From [Clostridium] hylemonae DSM 15053 (lineage in GTDB: Bacteria; Bacillota; Clostridia; Lachnospirales; Lachnospiraceae), in assembly GCF_008281175.1 (NCBI RefSeq), contig NZ_CP036524.1, positions 2,480,001 to 2,544,000 on the forward strand: a stretch of DNA of 64,000 nucleotides. Reading direction: 5' to 3'. The first letter of the stretch is position 1. Each line of letters opens with the position of its first letter. Under the pieces are notes generated by a model. That model had not been told where the DNA came from. It worked only from the letters and a program-made list of their open reading frames with translations, and ran no database searches. This document shows positions 27,213 through 36,619 of this stretch, one piece after another. The translations under genes were made by a program, and so were the position numbers.

Positions 27213-27318
27213 CTGAATCCTCCTTACTGATTACAAAACTTTCTAAAAACTCCCTGTACGGCCAAAAAAAGCCATCATGGATAAATAGTATCAAACTACC
27301 TGCAAAAAAGCAAATACG

Positions 27319-27347
27319 TTTACATTTTCCTGAATCTATATTATCAT
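27319..27347 (+). promoter_or_regulatory. Promoter of the CYTH-domain gene
   Basis: TTTACA at 27319-27324, a 17-base spacer and TATCAT at 27342-27347, about 30 bases before the start codon. The rest of the ~160-base divergent region holds no other clear element. Confidence 0.55.
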
Positions 27348-27376
27348 AACTATAAAAAATGAAGGTGGTGCAATTT

Positions 27377-27820
27377 ATGGAAATAGAGCGCAAATATCTC
27401 GTATCCCGGCTCCCGGGTGATCTGGACGGATATCCGTGCCGTATGATCGAACAGGGATACCTCAATACAGCCCCTGTCGTGCGCATCCGGCGCGACAATG
27501 AAAAATACGAGCTGACGTACAAGTCAGAAGGCCATATGGTCCGGGAGGAATATAACCTTCCCCTCACAGAGGAAGCCTATGAGCACCTGCTCACAAAGAT
27601 CGACGGGCGCATTATAACGAAAAAGCGTTATATGATCCCGTATGACGACTCCCTCACGATCGAACTGGATATTTTTGAGGGCAGTCTCGCACCTCTTAGG
27701 CTCGCTGAAGTGGAATTCCCGGATGAAGCAAGCGCTTCTGCTTTCACCCCGCCGGACTGGTTCGGGGAAGACGTCACCTTCTCCGGCTCATATCACAACA
27801 GCGCATTGAGCAGATTATAG
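27377..27820 (+). CDS. CYTH-domain protein (inorganic triphosphatase-like)
   Basis: Protein of 147 residues with the CYTH fold signature at its very start: MEIERKYLV carries the ExExK pattern. It is followed by alternating charged beta-strands (VVRIRRDN, YELTYKSEG, TKKRYMIPY, LTIELDIFEG, LRLAEVEFPDE) that line the triphosphate tunnel. Bacterial members cleave inorganic tripolyphosphate or bind nucleotides; a regulatory role is also possible. Start set at 27377, where AAGGTGG lies upstream; an ATG at 27359 is less likely. A small GCAAC/GTTGC hairpin with TTTATT follows the stop. Confidence 0.85.
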   Translation: MEIERKYLVSRLPGDLDGYPCRMIEQGYLNTAPVVRIRRDNEKYELTYKSEGHMVREEYNLPLTEEAYEHLLTKIDGRIITKKRYMIPYDDSLTIELDIFEGSLAPLRLAEVEFPDEASASAFTPPDWFGEDVTFSGSYHNSALSRL

Positions 27821-27891
27821 GCAACTTATCGTTGCTTTATTCAAAAAGACAACGTTTCGGCGCATAGATATCTATTTATTGGACAAATTGC

Positions 27892-27915
27892 TATACTAAC
27901 AAGTAAAGTTACTTG
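27892..27915 (+). promoter_or_regulatory. -10 box and palindromic operator of the XRE regulator gene
   Basis: TATACT at 27892-27897 is followed at once by the 16-base palindrome CAAGTAA-AG-TTACTTG (27900-27915), over the expected transcription start and just before the GGAGG site. This is a good autorepression site for the small helix-turn-helix protein encoded next (inference). Confidence 0.5.
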
Positions 27916-27930
27916 CGGAGGTTAGCAGCC

Positions 27931-28347
27931 ATGCCAAACATTCAACTGGCCAATAATTTACGATATCTGAGAAAACAGAATAAATTGACTCAGAAAGATT
28001 TGAGCGAGATGCTGAACATATCCCGTCAGGCGTACTCAAACTATGAGACGAGCAAGCGTACACCTGACCTGGATTCCCTTCTGTATCTGGCCGGCTTTTA
28101 TAATGTCAATCTGGATTCCCTCGTCCTCGGCAGCCTTCCGTCTCCTGACCAGGCCGACGCCGCTGCTTCCGAATCGATCGCTGAACAGAAGATTCCTTAT
28201 ACGCTTTCTGTAGATAAAAATACCGGTAATTCTATTTATCTCACTGAGGAAGAATTGGAGATCATCACAAAGATCCGCACACTTTCCAGAGAAAACAAAC
28301 AGATAATTACCGGTTTTATTAATGATAACGCCGCGCCTGACGTTTAA
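27931..28347 (+). CDS. XRE-family helix-turn-helix regulator
   Basis: Small DNA-binding protein of 138 residues. The N-terminal Cro/CI-type domain (about 4-60: NNLRYLRKQNKLTQKDLSEMLNISRQAYSNYETSKRTPDLDSLLYLAGFYNV, split here by its helices) is complete. The C-terminal ~75 residues are a hydrophilic tail with a helical EELEIITKIRTLSRENKQIITGFI segment that may mediate dimerisation. Start at 27931 follows GGAGG at good spacing. The stop overlaps that of lysC by three to four bases in a tail-to-tail arrangement. A palindrome at its promoter suggests autoregulation. Targets are unknown. Confidence 0.85.
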   Translation: MPNIQLANNLRYLRKQNKLTQKDLSEMLNISRQAYSNYETSKRTPDLDSLLYLAGFYNVNLDSLVLGSLPSPDQADAAASESIAEQKIPYTLSVDKNTGNSIYLTEEELEIITKIRTLSRENKQIITGFINDNAAPDV

Positions 28348-29552
28348 TCGTTCACCGCAAATCCGTCGTGCACTGCGATCATAGCCTGTTCAATATCCTT
28401 CTCATCCACAAGAACCGTGATCCTTATCTCTGATGTAGAGATCATATTGATATTGATTCTGGAGTTGTAAAGTGATTCAAACATCTTTGCCGCAACTCCC
28501 GGATTGCTCATCATCCCCGCGCCTACGATGGACAGCTTCGCAACTTCTTCTTCCCATGTGATCTGCTGTATCGTGAGCCTGTCTTTATTTGCCTCCAGCA
28601 CCTTGATCGCGTTTTCCAGATCATTGTCCGCCACTGTGAAAGAAATATCCTTCGTACCTTCACGCCCTACGGACTGCAGTATGATATCTACATTGATATT
28701 GTTCTTAGCCAGCGTATCAAAGATATTGAATGCGATCCCCGGCTTATCCTGCACTCCGATCACGGAGATCCTCGCTGTATTTTTATCGGCTGCTACGCCT
28801 GTCACTAACATTTTTTCCATATGTGAAGCCTCCTTGACTACAGTTCCCTCTGAACGGTTCAGACTGGACCTTACTACTAATTCTACATTATATTTTTTTG
28901 CCATTTCCACTGATCTGTTGTGAAGCACTTTTGCTCCGAGGCTGGCCAGTTCCAGCATCTCGTCATAAGTCACCACTTCAAGCTTCCTGGCATTTTTTAC
29001 TATTCTCGGGTCAGCTGTGTACACGCCGTCCACATCTGTATATATCTCACACTTATCCGCGTGAAGCACAGCAGCCAGAGCCACTGCAGTCGTATCTGAG
29101 CCCCCTCTTCCGAGCGTCGTGATATCGTCATATTTGTTCACCCCCTGAAATCCCGTCACAATGACTATCTTGCGGGAATCCAGTTCATGGAGAATACGCT
29201 CTGTATCCACACGTTTGAAACGGGCATTGCCGTATCTCGATGTAGAGTGCATCATGACCTGGAATGCATTGAGTGATACTGCCGGGACATCCAGCGCCTG
29301 CATCGCCATCGCCATCAGTGATACCGACACCTGCTCCCCTGTCGTGAGCAGCATATCCAGCTCTCTTTTCTTTGCATTCGGATTGATGCTTTCTGCCATC
29401 CCGATCAGATCATCTGTCGTATCGCCCATGGCTGACAATACTACGACAACGTCATTTCCTGCTTTGTAATCTTCAATACAGCGCTGTGCCACATTAAATA
29501 TTCTATCCTTGTTGGCAACAGAACTGCCGCCGAATTTCTTAACAACTAACAT
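28344..29552 (-). CDS. lysC: Aspartate kinase
   Basis: Monofunctional aspartokinase of 402 residues, the first step from aspartate to lysine, threonine and methionine. The N-terminal kinase domain opens with VVKKFGGSSVANKDRI and contains ITGFQG-like and LGRGGSDTTAVALAA motifs. Two C-terminal ACT domains (about 260-402, including SVIGVQDKPGIAFNIF and SIVGAGMMSNPGVAAKMF) give allosteric feedback. Start 29552 is preceded by GGGAGGAA. It follows the apgM-like and hom genes with about 22 bases between genes, so all three are co-transcribed. Confidence 0.96.
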   Translation of the reverse strand: MLVVKKFGGSSVANKDRIFNVAQRCIEDYKAGNDVVVVLSAMGDTTDDLIGMAESINPNAKKRELDMLLTTGEQVSVSLMAMAMQALDVPAVSLNAFQVMMHSTSRYGNARFKRVDTERILHELDSRKIVIVTGFQGVNKYDDITTLGRGGSDTTAVALAAVLHADKCEIYTDVDGVYTADPRIVKNARKLEVVTYDEMLELASLGAKVLHNRSVEMAKKYNVELVVRSSLNRSEGTVVKEASHMEKMLVTGVAADKNTARISVIGVQDKPGIAFNIFDTLAKNNINVDIILQSVGREGTKDISFTVADNDLENAIKVLEANKDRLTIQQITWEEEVAKLSIVGAGMMSNPGVAAKMFESLYNSRININMISTSEIRITVLVDEKDIEQAMIAVHDGFAVND

Positions 29553-29574
29553 AAATTCCTCCCGCATTCCTCTT

Positions 29575-30786
29575 TTATGACCGTGCTCTGCCGAGCAGAT
29601 GCCCAATCAATTTGTACCCGTCCGGCCAGTATATTCCGGTTTCAGAAGCCGTCTTCTCATCATATGCATCCGTACCTTCATACGGCGCCGTACTGTCATA
29701 CAGAAGATACGGGACAGGATCTCCTGTGTGAGTGCGTACTTCGATGGGCGTAGGATGATCCGGAAGAACAAGGATCCGGTAATCTGCGCCGGCGCGCTCC
29801 ATTCCTTCTGTGATCTTCCCCGCGACGAGTTCGTCCACCCGCTCTATCGCCGTGATCTTATCTTTCAAACTGCCCTGATGCCCCATCTCATCCGGAGCTT
29901 CCACATGAATATAGGCAAAATCATAACCGTCTTTCGTCAGCGCGTTCACCGCTGCCATGGCCTTTCCTGTATAGTTCGTATTCAGTCCGCCGTTGGCTCC
30001 TTCCACTTCGATACAGTCCATGCCGGCCCCGACAGCGATTCCCTTCAGCAGGTCCACAGCAGAGATCATTACCCCCCTGAGTCCGGTCATCTCTTCAAAT
30101 GACTTAAGCGCCGGGCGCCTGCCGGCTCCCCAGAACCAGGCAGAGTTGGCCGGATGCAGCCCTTTCCTTCTCCGTTCTGCGTTGACCGGGTGGTTTTCCA
30201 GTATGTCATAACTCTTTTTCATCATCTCCCGGAGGACAGCATCCTCCGGCAGATACGCTCCGATCCTCTTCGTCAGGATATCGTGGGGCGGCGTCAGCTC
30301 TGTCTCTTTTCCCTGCTTCATAATAAGCAGATGGCGGTAGCTTGTGCCTGTGTAGAACCGGTATCCCTCTCTCTCAAGCCCTTCTCTGAGCGCATCCAGA
30401 AGCACCGCCGCATCTTCCGTACTGATCTCATCAGAACTGTGATCGATGATCGTTCTTTCCTCATATGCACAGTCCTCCTCGGACAGTGTGACGATATTAC
30501 ACCGGAAAGACACATCCGTATCTTCCATATCGACGCCGATACTGAGCGCTTCCAGCGGAGAGCGTCCTGTATAGTATATGTCCGGGTCGTACCCCATCAC
30601 AGCGAGATTGGCCGTGTCGCTTCCCGGCGCCATTCCTTCCGGCACCATGGAAACCATGCCCACTTCCGCCTTCTGTGCAAGCCGGTCCATGACCGGGGTG
30701 CGTGCGGCTTCAAGTGTTGTCCTGCCTCCCAGCTCTTTAAGAGGACGGCCTGCCATGCCGTCACTCAACACGATTATGTATTTCAT
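29575..30786 (-). CDS. ApgM-like phosphoglycerate mutase family protein, probable homoserine kinase
   Basis: Alkaline-phosphatase-superfamily protein of 403 residues of the archaeal-type cofactor-independent phosphoglycerate mutase group. Metal-ligand motifs are IIVLSDGMAGRP at the start, MAPGSDTANLAVMGYDP (nucleophile Ser), IHVEAPDEMGHQG, and LVLPDHPTP near the end. It lies exactly between hom and lysC with gaps of 18 and 22 bases, and no GHMP-type thrB is present here. Members of this group in homoserine operons have been proposed, and in Bacteroides supported, as a non-orthologous homoserine kinase. I favour that role over glycolysis (inference from context). The sequence alone cannot decide. 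Confidence 0.85.
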   Translation of the reverse strand: MKYIIVLSDGMAGRPLKELGGRTTLEAARTPVMDRLAQKAEVGMVSMVPEGMAPGSDTANLAVMGYDPDIYYTGRSPLEALSIGVDMEDTDVSFRCNIVTLSEEDCAYEERTIIDHSSDEISTEDAAVLLDALREGLEREGYRFYTGTSYRHLLIMKQGKETELTPPHDILTKRIGAYLPEDAVLREMMKKSYDILENHPVNAERRRKGLHPANSAWFWGAGRRPALKSFEEMTGLRGVMISAVDLLKGIAVGAGMDCIEVEGANGGLNTNYTGKAMAAVNALTKDGYDFAYIHVEAPDEMGHQGSLKDKITAIERVDELVAGKITEGMERAGADYRILVLPDHPTPIEVRTHTGDPVPYLLYDSTAPYEGTDAYDEKTASETGIYWPDGYKLIGHLLGRARS

Positions 30787-30804
30787 GCTTCCTCCCTGCC
30801 TCTG

Positions 30805-32025
30805 CTATTCCTGAATACGTATCATATGCAGTATCTCATCTTTATATATTCCCGCCCGCGTATCATAATCGCCTTCCATCATGACCGGGGTGATAAATCC
30901 AAATTCACCGTCAAGCCCGTCTGCATGTACGATCTCAATATCTCCGAAGGAATCCCTGAGATCCGCAAGCATCTCCTGCGCATCCCCTTTCATGCGGATG
31001 AAGAAACGCCGTTTGGCGTCTGCCTTATCCTCAAGCTTAAGCTTATCCTGCTTCCACATCGTCATGATATTGCGGTTCAGATGCTTTGCCGCATCCACGA
31101 CATCGGCCACCACCGCGCTGGCAGTCGGGAGCTTTCCTGCGCCGCTGCCATAAAACATCGCGTCTCCCAGGACATTGCCGTGCACGAAAATGGCGTTGAA
31201 CACTCCGTTTACATTGTAGAGCGGATGTCCCGGATAGAGCATGCACGGCGCCACGATCGCGTGCAGGCGGTTCCCGCGGCGTTTGCTGGATGCCAGCAGC
31301 TTGATGGTCGTCCCCATTGCCTTCGCATATTTCATATCTTCCGCCGTGATCTTTGTAATGCCCTCACAGTAGATATCCTCAAAATCAACCTGCTGTCCGG
31401 AGATGAGTGAAGACAGGATCGCGATCTTCCTGCAGGCATCATAGCCTTCCACATCTGCCTCCGGATTGCGCTCCGCGAAACCGTTCGCCTGCGCTTCCTT
31501 CAGCACTTCATCGTAGTCTGCCCCCTCATAGAACATCTTTGTCATCATATAGTTCGTCGTACCGTTGAGTATACCAGTGATCTCTTCGATCTCATCTGCC
31601 GTCAGCGAAGAGTTCAGCGGGCGGATGATCGGAATGCCGCCCCCTACGCTCGCCTCAAAAAGGAAGTTGATGCCCTGGTCCTTTGCGATGGACAAAAGTT
31701 CCGCGCCATGCTTGGCCACAAGCGCCTTGTTCGACGTGGCAACACTCTTTCCGGCCTGCAGACACCGCTTCACAAAAGTGTAAGCAGGTTCGATGCCTCC
31801 CATGACCTCCACGACGATCTTGATATCATCGTCATCTATGATCGTTTCAAAATCATGGACGATCTTATCCTGGACCGGGTCGCCGGGAAACTCTTTCAGA
31901 TCCAGTACATACTTTATATTCAGTTCATCGCCGATCCTCTGATTGATGCGGGCGCCGTTCGTACGGACGACTTCCACAACACCGGAACCGACTGTCCCGT
32001 ATCCCATAACCGCTATATTTACCAT
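30805..32025 (-). CDS. hom: Homoserine dehydrogenase
   Basis: NAD(P)-dependent enzyme of 406 residues that reduces aspartate semialdehyde to homoserine. It has the N-terminal Rossmann motif VAVMGYGTVGSGVVE-like (NIAVMGYGTVGSGVV), catalytic core segments ATSNKALVA, GGGIPIIRPL and GILNGTTNYMMTKM, the conserved NPEADVEGYDA, and a C-terminal ACT domain (about 330-406). AAAGGGAGGAA precedes ATG. It starts 12 bases after the prfB stop, so it is likely part of the secA-prfB-hom-apgM-lysC transcript. Confidence 0.96.
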   Translation of the reverse strand: MVNIAVMGYGTVGSGVVEVVRTNGARINQRIGDELNIKYVLDLKEFPGDPVQDKIVHDFETIIDDDDIKIVVEVMGGIEPAYTFVKRCLQAGKSVATSNKALVAKHGAELLSIAKDQGINFLFEASVGGGIPIIRPLNSSLTADEIEEITGILNGTTNYMMTKMFYEGADYDEVLKEAQANGFAERNPEADVEGYDACRKIAILSSLISGQQVDFEDIYCEGITKITAEDMKYAKAMGTTIKLLASSKRRGNRLHAIVAPCMLYPGHPLYNVNGVFNAIFVHGNVLGDAMFYGSGAGKLPTASAVVADVVDAAKHLNRNIMTMWKQDKLKLEDKADAKRRFFIRMKGDAQEMLADLRDSFGDIEIVHADGLDGEFGFITPVMMEGDYDTRAGIYKDEILHMIRIQE

Positions 32026-32037
32026 AAATTCCTCCCT

Positions 32038-33145
32038 TTAGCTGCCGGCCGAGTATTTCAGATATGCATTGATGAACATATCGATGCCCCCGTCCAGCAC
32101 AGCCGTAACATTACTGCATTCCTCGTTGGTACGATGGTCCTTCACCATAGTGTATGGCTGCATGACATAAGATCTTATCTGATTGCCGAAGCCGATCTCT
32201 TTCACCTCGCCCCTGATGTCAGACACCTTTTCCGCCTGTTCCTGCTCTTTGAGAAGCTGCAGCTTGACTTTCAGCATCTGCATTGCTTTCTCCTTGTTAA
32301 AGTGCTGGGAACGTTCATTCTGGCACTGGACTACAATGCCCGTTGGAAGATGGGTGATACGGATAGCGGACGACGTCTTGTTGACGTGCTGTCCTCCTGC
32401 TCCGCTGGCCCGGTACGTGTCAATCTTGAGTTCCTCGTCCGCGATCTCAATGTCGATCTCATCCTCAATATCCGGGACGACATCACATGAGGCAAAAGAA
32501 GTCTGCCGTTTTCCCGCCGCATTGAACGGGGAGATACGCACGAGACGGTGCACACCCTTCTCCGACTTCAGATATCCGTAGGCATTCTCGCCTTTCACCT
32601 CAAACGTGACCGTCTTGATACCTGTGATATCGCCGTCCAGATAGTCAAGCACTTCCATCGAATAGCCTTTTCGCTCTGCAAAACGGCTGTACATGCGGTA
32701 GAGCATGCCCGCCCAGTCGCACGACTCCGTCCCGCCGGCGCCGGCATGTATCGTCACGATGGCGTTGCACGCATCGTACTCTCCTGACAGGAGCGTCCTG
32801 ATGCGCAGCGCCTCGAACTGTTCCTCAAAGCTTTGAATCTCTGCTTCCATCTCTTTCACCGCCGAAGCGTCATTTTCTTCGTAAGACATCTCGATGAGCA
32901 GATTGATATCCTCATATCCGTCATACAGGGAATGAATCGTCTTAACAAGCTCCTGCAGGTCTTTCAGTTCCTTCATTATCTGCTGGGATTCTTCCGGTCT
33001 GTCCCAGAATCCCGGCTCCTCTATCTTTCGTTCCAGCTCTTCGATCCGTTTCTCTTTGCCAGAGACGTCAAAGTGAATCCCTCATCTCGGCAAGAGGTTC
33101 TTCGTAAGCATTCATAATACTTTTAAATGCATCTAATTCAACCAT
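32038..33145 (-). CDS. prfB: Peptide chain release factor 2, with programmed +1 frameshift
   Basis: RF2 reads UGA and UAA stop codons. The gene starts at ATG 33145 (GAGGTGACAAT upstream). After 25 codons it meets an in-frame TGA in CTTTGAC (33067-33073); shifting +1 at CTT continues as LDVSGKEKRIEELERKIEE into the long frame, giving about 368 residues, the normal RF2 length. Downstream motifs are the tripeptide anticodon SPF (RISPFNAAGK) and the GGQ catalytic loop ASGAGGQHVNKTSSA. It lies 20 bases after secA, a common Firmicute arrangement. Without the frameshift only a truncated protein from an internal ATG would be predicted, which is misleading. Confidence 0.95.
33067..33084 (-). promoter_or_regulatory. 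Programmed +1 frameshift site of prfB
   Basis: On the minus strand the site reads AGGGATTCACTTTGAC: a Shine-Dalgarno-like AGGG, a four-base gap, the slippery CTT, the in-frame TGA stop and a following C. It matches the classic RF2 autoregulatory site, although the internal AGGG is weaker and one base further away than in Escherichia coli (AGGGGG-TAT-CTTTGAC). Confidence 0.88.
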
Positions 33146-33165
33146 ATTGTCACCTCTTTCTTTTT

Positions 33166-35730
33166 TTATTTGCGCCCGCAGCACTGTTTGTATTTCTTTC
33201 CGCTTCCGCACGGGCACGGGTCATTCGGATATACTTTCTTCTCGGCGCGCCTCTTCGGCTCATGCGCCGCGCTCTCGTCTTTGTTTGTACCGGTCACTTT
33301 CGCCACCTGCTCCCGCTCTACTTTCTGTTCGATCCGTACATGGAACAGGGTGCGTATCGTGTCTTCTGTGATACTCTTTGTCATGGCCCCGAACATATCA
33401 TAGCCAAGCATCTTGTACTCTACCTTCGGATCTCTCTGGCCGTAAGCCTGCAGTCCGATCCCCTGGCGCAGCTGATCCATATCGTCGATGTGGTCCATCC
33501 ACTTGGCGTCGATCACCTTAAGAAGCACGACCCGCTCTATTTCACGCAGATGCTCCGGTTCCGGGAACTCTGTCTCCTTAAGCTCATAAGACTTCACCGC
33601 CCGCTCCTTGAGCAGATGCTTTAATTCCTTCTGGCTTATATCTTTGACATCCTCCTCCGTGACGGCCTCCATCGGAACGACATTGTGGATCGTCATATTC
33701 AGTTCCTGGAGATTCCAGTCTTCCGGCTCATCGTCAGGCGACACGATCATATCAACTACATTCTCCACATAATCATTTATCATATGGAAGATAGAATCAC
33801 GCATATTCTCGCCGTCCAGTACGCGGCGTCTCTCTTCATATATGATCTCTCTCTGCTCATTCATGACCTGGTCATATTCGAGCAGGTTCTTACGGATACC
33901 GAAGTTGTTGCTCTCGATCTTCTGCTGTGCCTTCTCAATGGCATTGGAGAGCATCTTGTGTTCAATCTGTTCCCCGTCTTCTACGCCAAGCGTCGTAAAT
34001 ACGTTCATAAGCCTCTCGGAACCAAACAGGCGCATCAGATCATCCTCGAGAGAGATGTAGAACCTCGATTCGCCCGGGTCACCCTGACGTCCGGAACGGC
34101 CGCGCAGCTGATTGTCAATACGCCTTGCCTCATGCCGCTCCGTACCGATGATCTTCAGGCCTCCTGCGGCTCTCGCCTCGTCGTCCAGTTTGATATCAGT
34201 ACCACGCCCCGCCATGTTGGTGGCGATCGTCACTGCGTCATGGATACCGGCCTGGGCCACGATCTCAGCCTCCTGCTCATGATACTTGGCATTCAGAACA
34301 TTGTGGGGAATGCCCCTCTTTTTCAGCATACTGCTCAGAAGTTCGGAAGTCTCAATGGTGATCGTACCGACGAGCACCGGCTGGTGTTTTGCGTGCGCCT
34401 CTTCTATCTCGTCGCACACTGCCCGGAACTTTTCCTTCTGTGTCTTATATACGGCATCTTCCAGATCGATCCTCTGCACTGCCACATTTGTAGGTATCTC
34501 CACCACGTCCATGCCGTAAATGTCACGGAACTCTTTTTCTTCTGTGAGCGCGGTACCGGTCATACCGGATTTCTTGTCAAATTTATTGAACAGGTTCTGG
34601 AACGTGATCGTCGCCAGCGTCTTGCTCTCTCTTTTCACCTTGACGTGCTCCTTCGCCTCGATCGCCTGGTGGAGCCCGTCGGAGTAACGCCGTCCCGGCA
34701 TGATACGGCCGGTAAATTCATCCACGATCAATACCTGGTCGTCCTTCACGACATAGTCCTGGTCACGGAACATGAGGTTATGCGCCCGCAGCGCCAGTAT
34801 AATATTGTGCTGGATCTCGAGGTTATCCGGATCGGCAAGGTTCTCTATATGGAAGAATTTCTCTACTTTCTTTACGCCGTCCTCGGTCAGATTGATATTT
34901 TTCTCTTTTTCGTTGACGATAAAGTCGCCGGTCTCTTCAATGTCCTCCCCCATGATGGCGTTCATCTTGGAAAATTCACCGCTCGCCTCTCCTCGTTCCA
35001 GCTGGCGGGCAAGAATGTCGCACGCCTCATACAGTTTTGTGGATTTGCCGCTCTGTCCGGAAATGATGAGCGGAGTCCTCGCCTCGTCGATCAATACAGA
35101 GTCGACCTCGTCGATGATGGCAAATTTAAGCCCTCTTTGGACGAGCTGCTCTTTGTAGATGACCATATTGTCTCTCAGATAATCAAATCCGAGTTCATTG
35201 TTCGTCACATAGGTAATATCACAGTTATAAGCTTCCCGGCGCTCATCGTTATCCATGCTGTTGAGAACAACGCCCACTTTCAGGCCGAGAAATTCGTGAA
35301 CCTGCCCCATCCATTCGGCGTCACGCTTTGCCAGGTAATCATTGACCGTGACGATGTGGACGCCCTCGCCTGTCAGGGCGTTCAGATATGCAGGCAGCGT
35401 AGACACAAGCGTCTTTCCTTCACCGGTCTTCATCTCTGCGATACGTCCCTGGTGCAGGATGATACCGCCGATGATCTGCACTCTGTAATGTTTCATCCCA
35501 AGTGTTCTCACCGCCGCTTCCCTGACAACAGCAAAAGCCTCCGGAAGAATGTCGTCTAACGTCTTTCCCTCCTTCAGCCTTTCTTTGAATTCCCGTGTTT
35601 TATCTCTCAGCTCGCCGTCTGAGAGCTTTTGTATCTCAGGCTCCAGAGCCTCGACAGCGTCCGCTATCGGATAGATCCTCTTCAGCTCGTTCTCGCTGTG
35701 TGTTCCAAATATTTTCTGTATTAAACCCAT
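33166..35730 (-). CDS. secA: Preprotein translocase ATPase SecA
   Basis: Motor of the Sec export pathway (854 residues), working with SecYEG at the membrane. Walker A is in [20 protein letters not shown], Walker B in [23 protein letters not shown]. The preprotein-crosslinking domain, helicase motif region [25 protein letters not shown], and the C-terminal zinc motif [17 protein letters not shown] follow. AAGGAG lies before ATG. It is the first gene of the secA-prfB-hom-apgM-lysC run. Confidence 0.98.
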   Translation of the reverse strand: MGLIQKIFGTHSENELKRIYPIADAVEALEPEIQKLSDGELRDKTREFKERLKEGKTLDDILPEAFAVVREAAVRTLGMKHYRVQIIGGIILHQGRIAEMKTGEGKTLVSTLPAYLNALTGEGVHIVTVNDYLAKRDAEWMGQVHEFLGLKVGVVLNSMDNDERREAYNCDITYVTNNELGFDYLRDNMVIYKEQLVQRGLKFAIIDEVDSVLIDEARTPLIISGQSGKSTKLYEACDILARQLERGEASGEFSKMNAIMGEDIEETGDFIVNEKEKNINLTEDGVKKVEKFFHIENLADPDNLEIQHNIILALRAHNLMFRDQDYVVKDDQVLIVDEFTGRIMPGRRYSDGLHQAIEAKEHVKVKRESKTLATITFQNLFNKFDKKSGMTGTALTEEKEFRDIYGMDVVEIPTNVAVQRIDLEDAVYKTQKEKFRAVCDEIEEAHAKHQPVLVGTITIETSELLSSMLKKRGIPHNVLNAKYHEQEAEIVAQAGIHDAVTIATNMAGRGTDIKLDDEARAAGGLKIIGTERHEARRIDNQLRGRSGRQGDPGESRFYISLEDDLMRLFGSERLMNVFTTLGVEDGEQIEHKMLSNAIEKAQQKIESNNFGIRKNLLEYDQVMNEQREIIYEERRRVLDGENMRDSIFHMINDYVENVVDMIVSPDDEPEDWNLQELNMTIHNVVPMEAVTEEDVKDISQKELKHLLKERAVKSYELKETEFPEPEHLREIERVVLLKVIDAKWMDHIDDMDQLRQGIGLQAYGQRDPKVEYKMLGYDMFGAMTKSITEDTIRTLFHVRIEQKVEREQVAKVTGTNKDESAAHEPKRRAEKKVYPNDPCPCGSGKKYKQCCGRK

Positions 35731-35839
35731 ACTGCGTGTTTACTCCTTGTCCGTAAATTTACTCTATCCCTCATTCTAGCACTATACAAACTCCAATTCA
35801 ACCCGTTTATAAAGAGTTCACAAACTGTTAATTTACTCG

Positions 35840-36610
35840 TCATTTGTATCGTTTCACCGTATCATACGGCACTTTCCCGCCGAACAGATCCAGGGCGCTT
35901 CCTATTGTAAAGTCCACGCTGCCGCCGGACACCTCCCGGAAATGTTCCAGATCCTCAAGGCTTCCGATGCCTCCCGCATAAGTCACAGGAATCCCGCCCC
36001 AGCCGCCGAGCATCCTGACAAGCCCTTCCTCCATACCGGAAGCGCGCCCTTCCACATCCACCCCGTGCACGAGAAACTCGCCGCAGTATGCTGCGATCTC
36101 ATCGAGAATATGCGGATTCAGCTCCACATCGGTAAACTTCTGCCACCGGTCCGTCACAATATAGTATGCCCCGTCTTTTCTGCGGCAGCTTAAGTCGATC
36201 ACCACATGTTCTTTTCCGACTGCCCGCTTAAGTTCCCCGAGCCTATCCCAGCGGATCCTTCCGTCCTTAAATACATAGGATGTCACGATCACATGGCTCG
36301 CGCCAAGTCCGATGTATTCCTCTGCGTTCGCGGCGCTGATGCCGCCGCCGATCTGCAGCCCGCCCGGATATGCCCCGAGCGCGGACACCGCCTGCTGCCT
36401 TGTCGCTTCAAAGTAGTCTGAGGACGCAGGGTTCAGCAGAATCACATGTCCTCCTGCAAGCCCGTCCTTTTTATACAGTCCGGCATAATAGTCCGCATGC
36501 CGCGCGGCGGAGAAATTCTCCACCGCACGGTCTTCTTTATCTGTCAGGCTTCCGCCCACGATCTGTTTTACTCTTCCGTTATGTATGTCTATACATGGTC
36601 GAAAACGCAT
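35840..36610 (-). CDS. hisA: HisA of the eukaryotic (HIS6) type: ProFAR isomerase
   Basis: TIM-barrel isomerase of 256 residues for the fourth step of histidine synthesis. It opens with MRFRPCIDIHNGRVKQIVGGSL and contains GGHVILLNPASSDYFEATRQQAVSALGAYPGGLQIGGGIS-like segments and YAGGIGSLEDLEHF. The pattern RPCIDIHNGRVKQIVGG, with DYYAGLYKKDGLAGGHVI, matches the eukaryotic HIS6 group rather than ordinary bacterial HisA. It starts nine bases after the paaK stop; the paaK TAG lies directly before the AGGAGGAAAAG ribosome site. It therefore sits at the end of the iorAB-paaK operon and apart from any his operon. Confidence 0.88.
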   Translation of the reverse strand: MRFRPCIDIHNGRVKQIVGGSLTDKEDRAVENFSAARHADYYAGLYKKDGLAGGHVILLNPASSDYFEATRQQAVSALGAYPGGLQIGGGISAANAEEYIGLGASHVIVTSYVFKDGRIRWDRLGELKRAVGKEHVVIDLSCRRKDGAYYIVTDRWQKFTDVELNPHILDEIAAYCGEFLVHGVDVEGRASGMEEGLVRMLGGWGGIPVTYAGGIGSLEDLEHFREVSGGSVDFTIGSALDLFGGKVPYDTVKRYK

Positions 36611-36619
36611 CTTTTCCTC

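Noticed and set aside
30154-31410. A 418-codon open frame on the plus strand opposite the apgM-like gene and hom
   Set aside because: It spans two well-conserved genes on the other strand and has no protein-family features.
33685-35559. A 624-codon open frame on the plus strand opposite secA
   Set aside because: It is antisense to a full-length, clearly conserved secA, has no recognisable motif and lacks a ribosome site; it is a codon-bias shadow.
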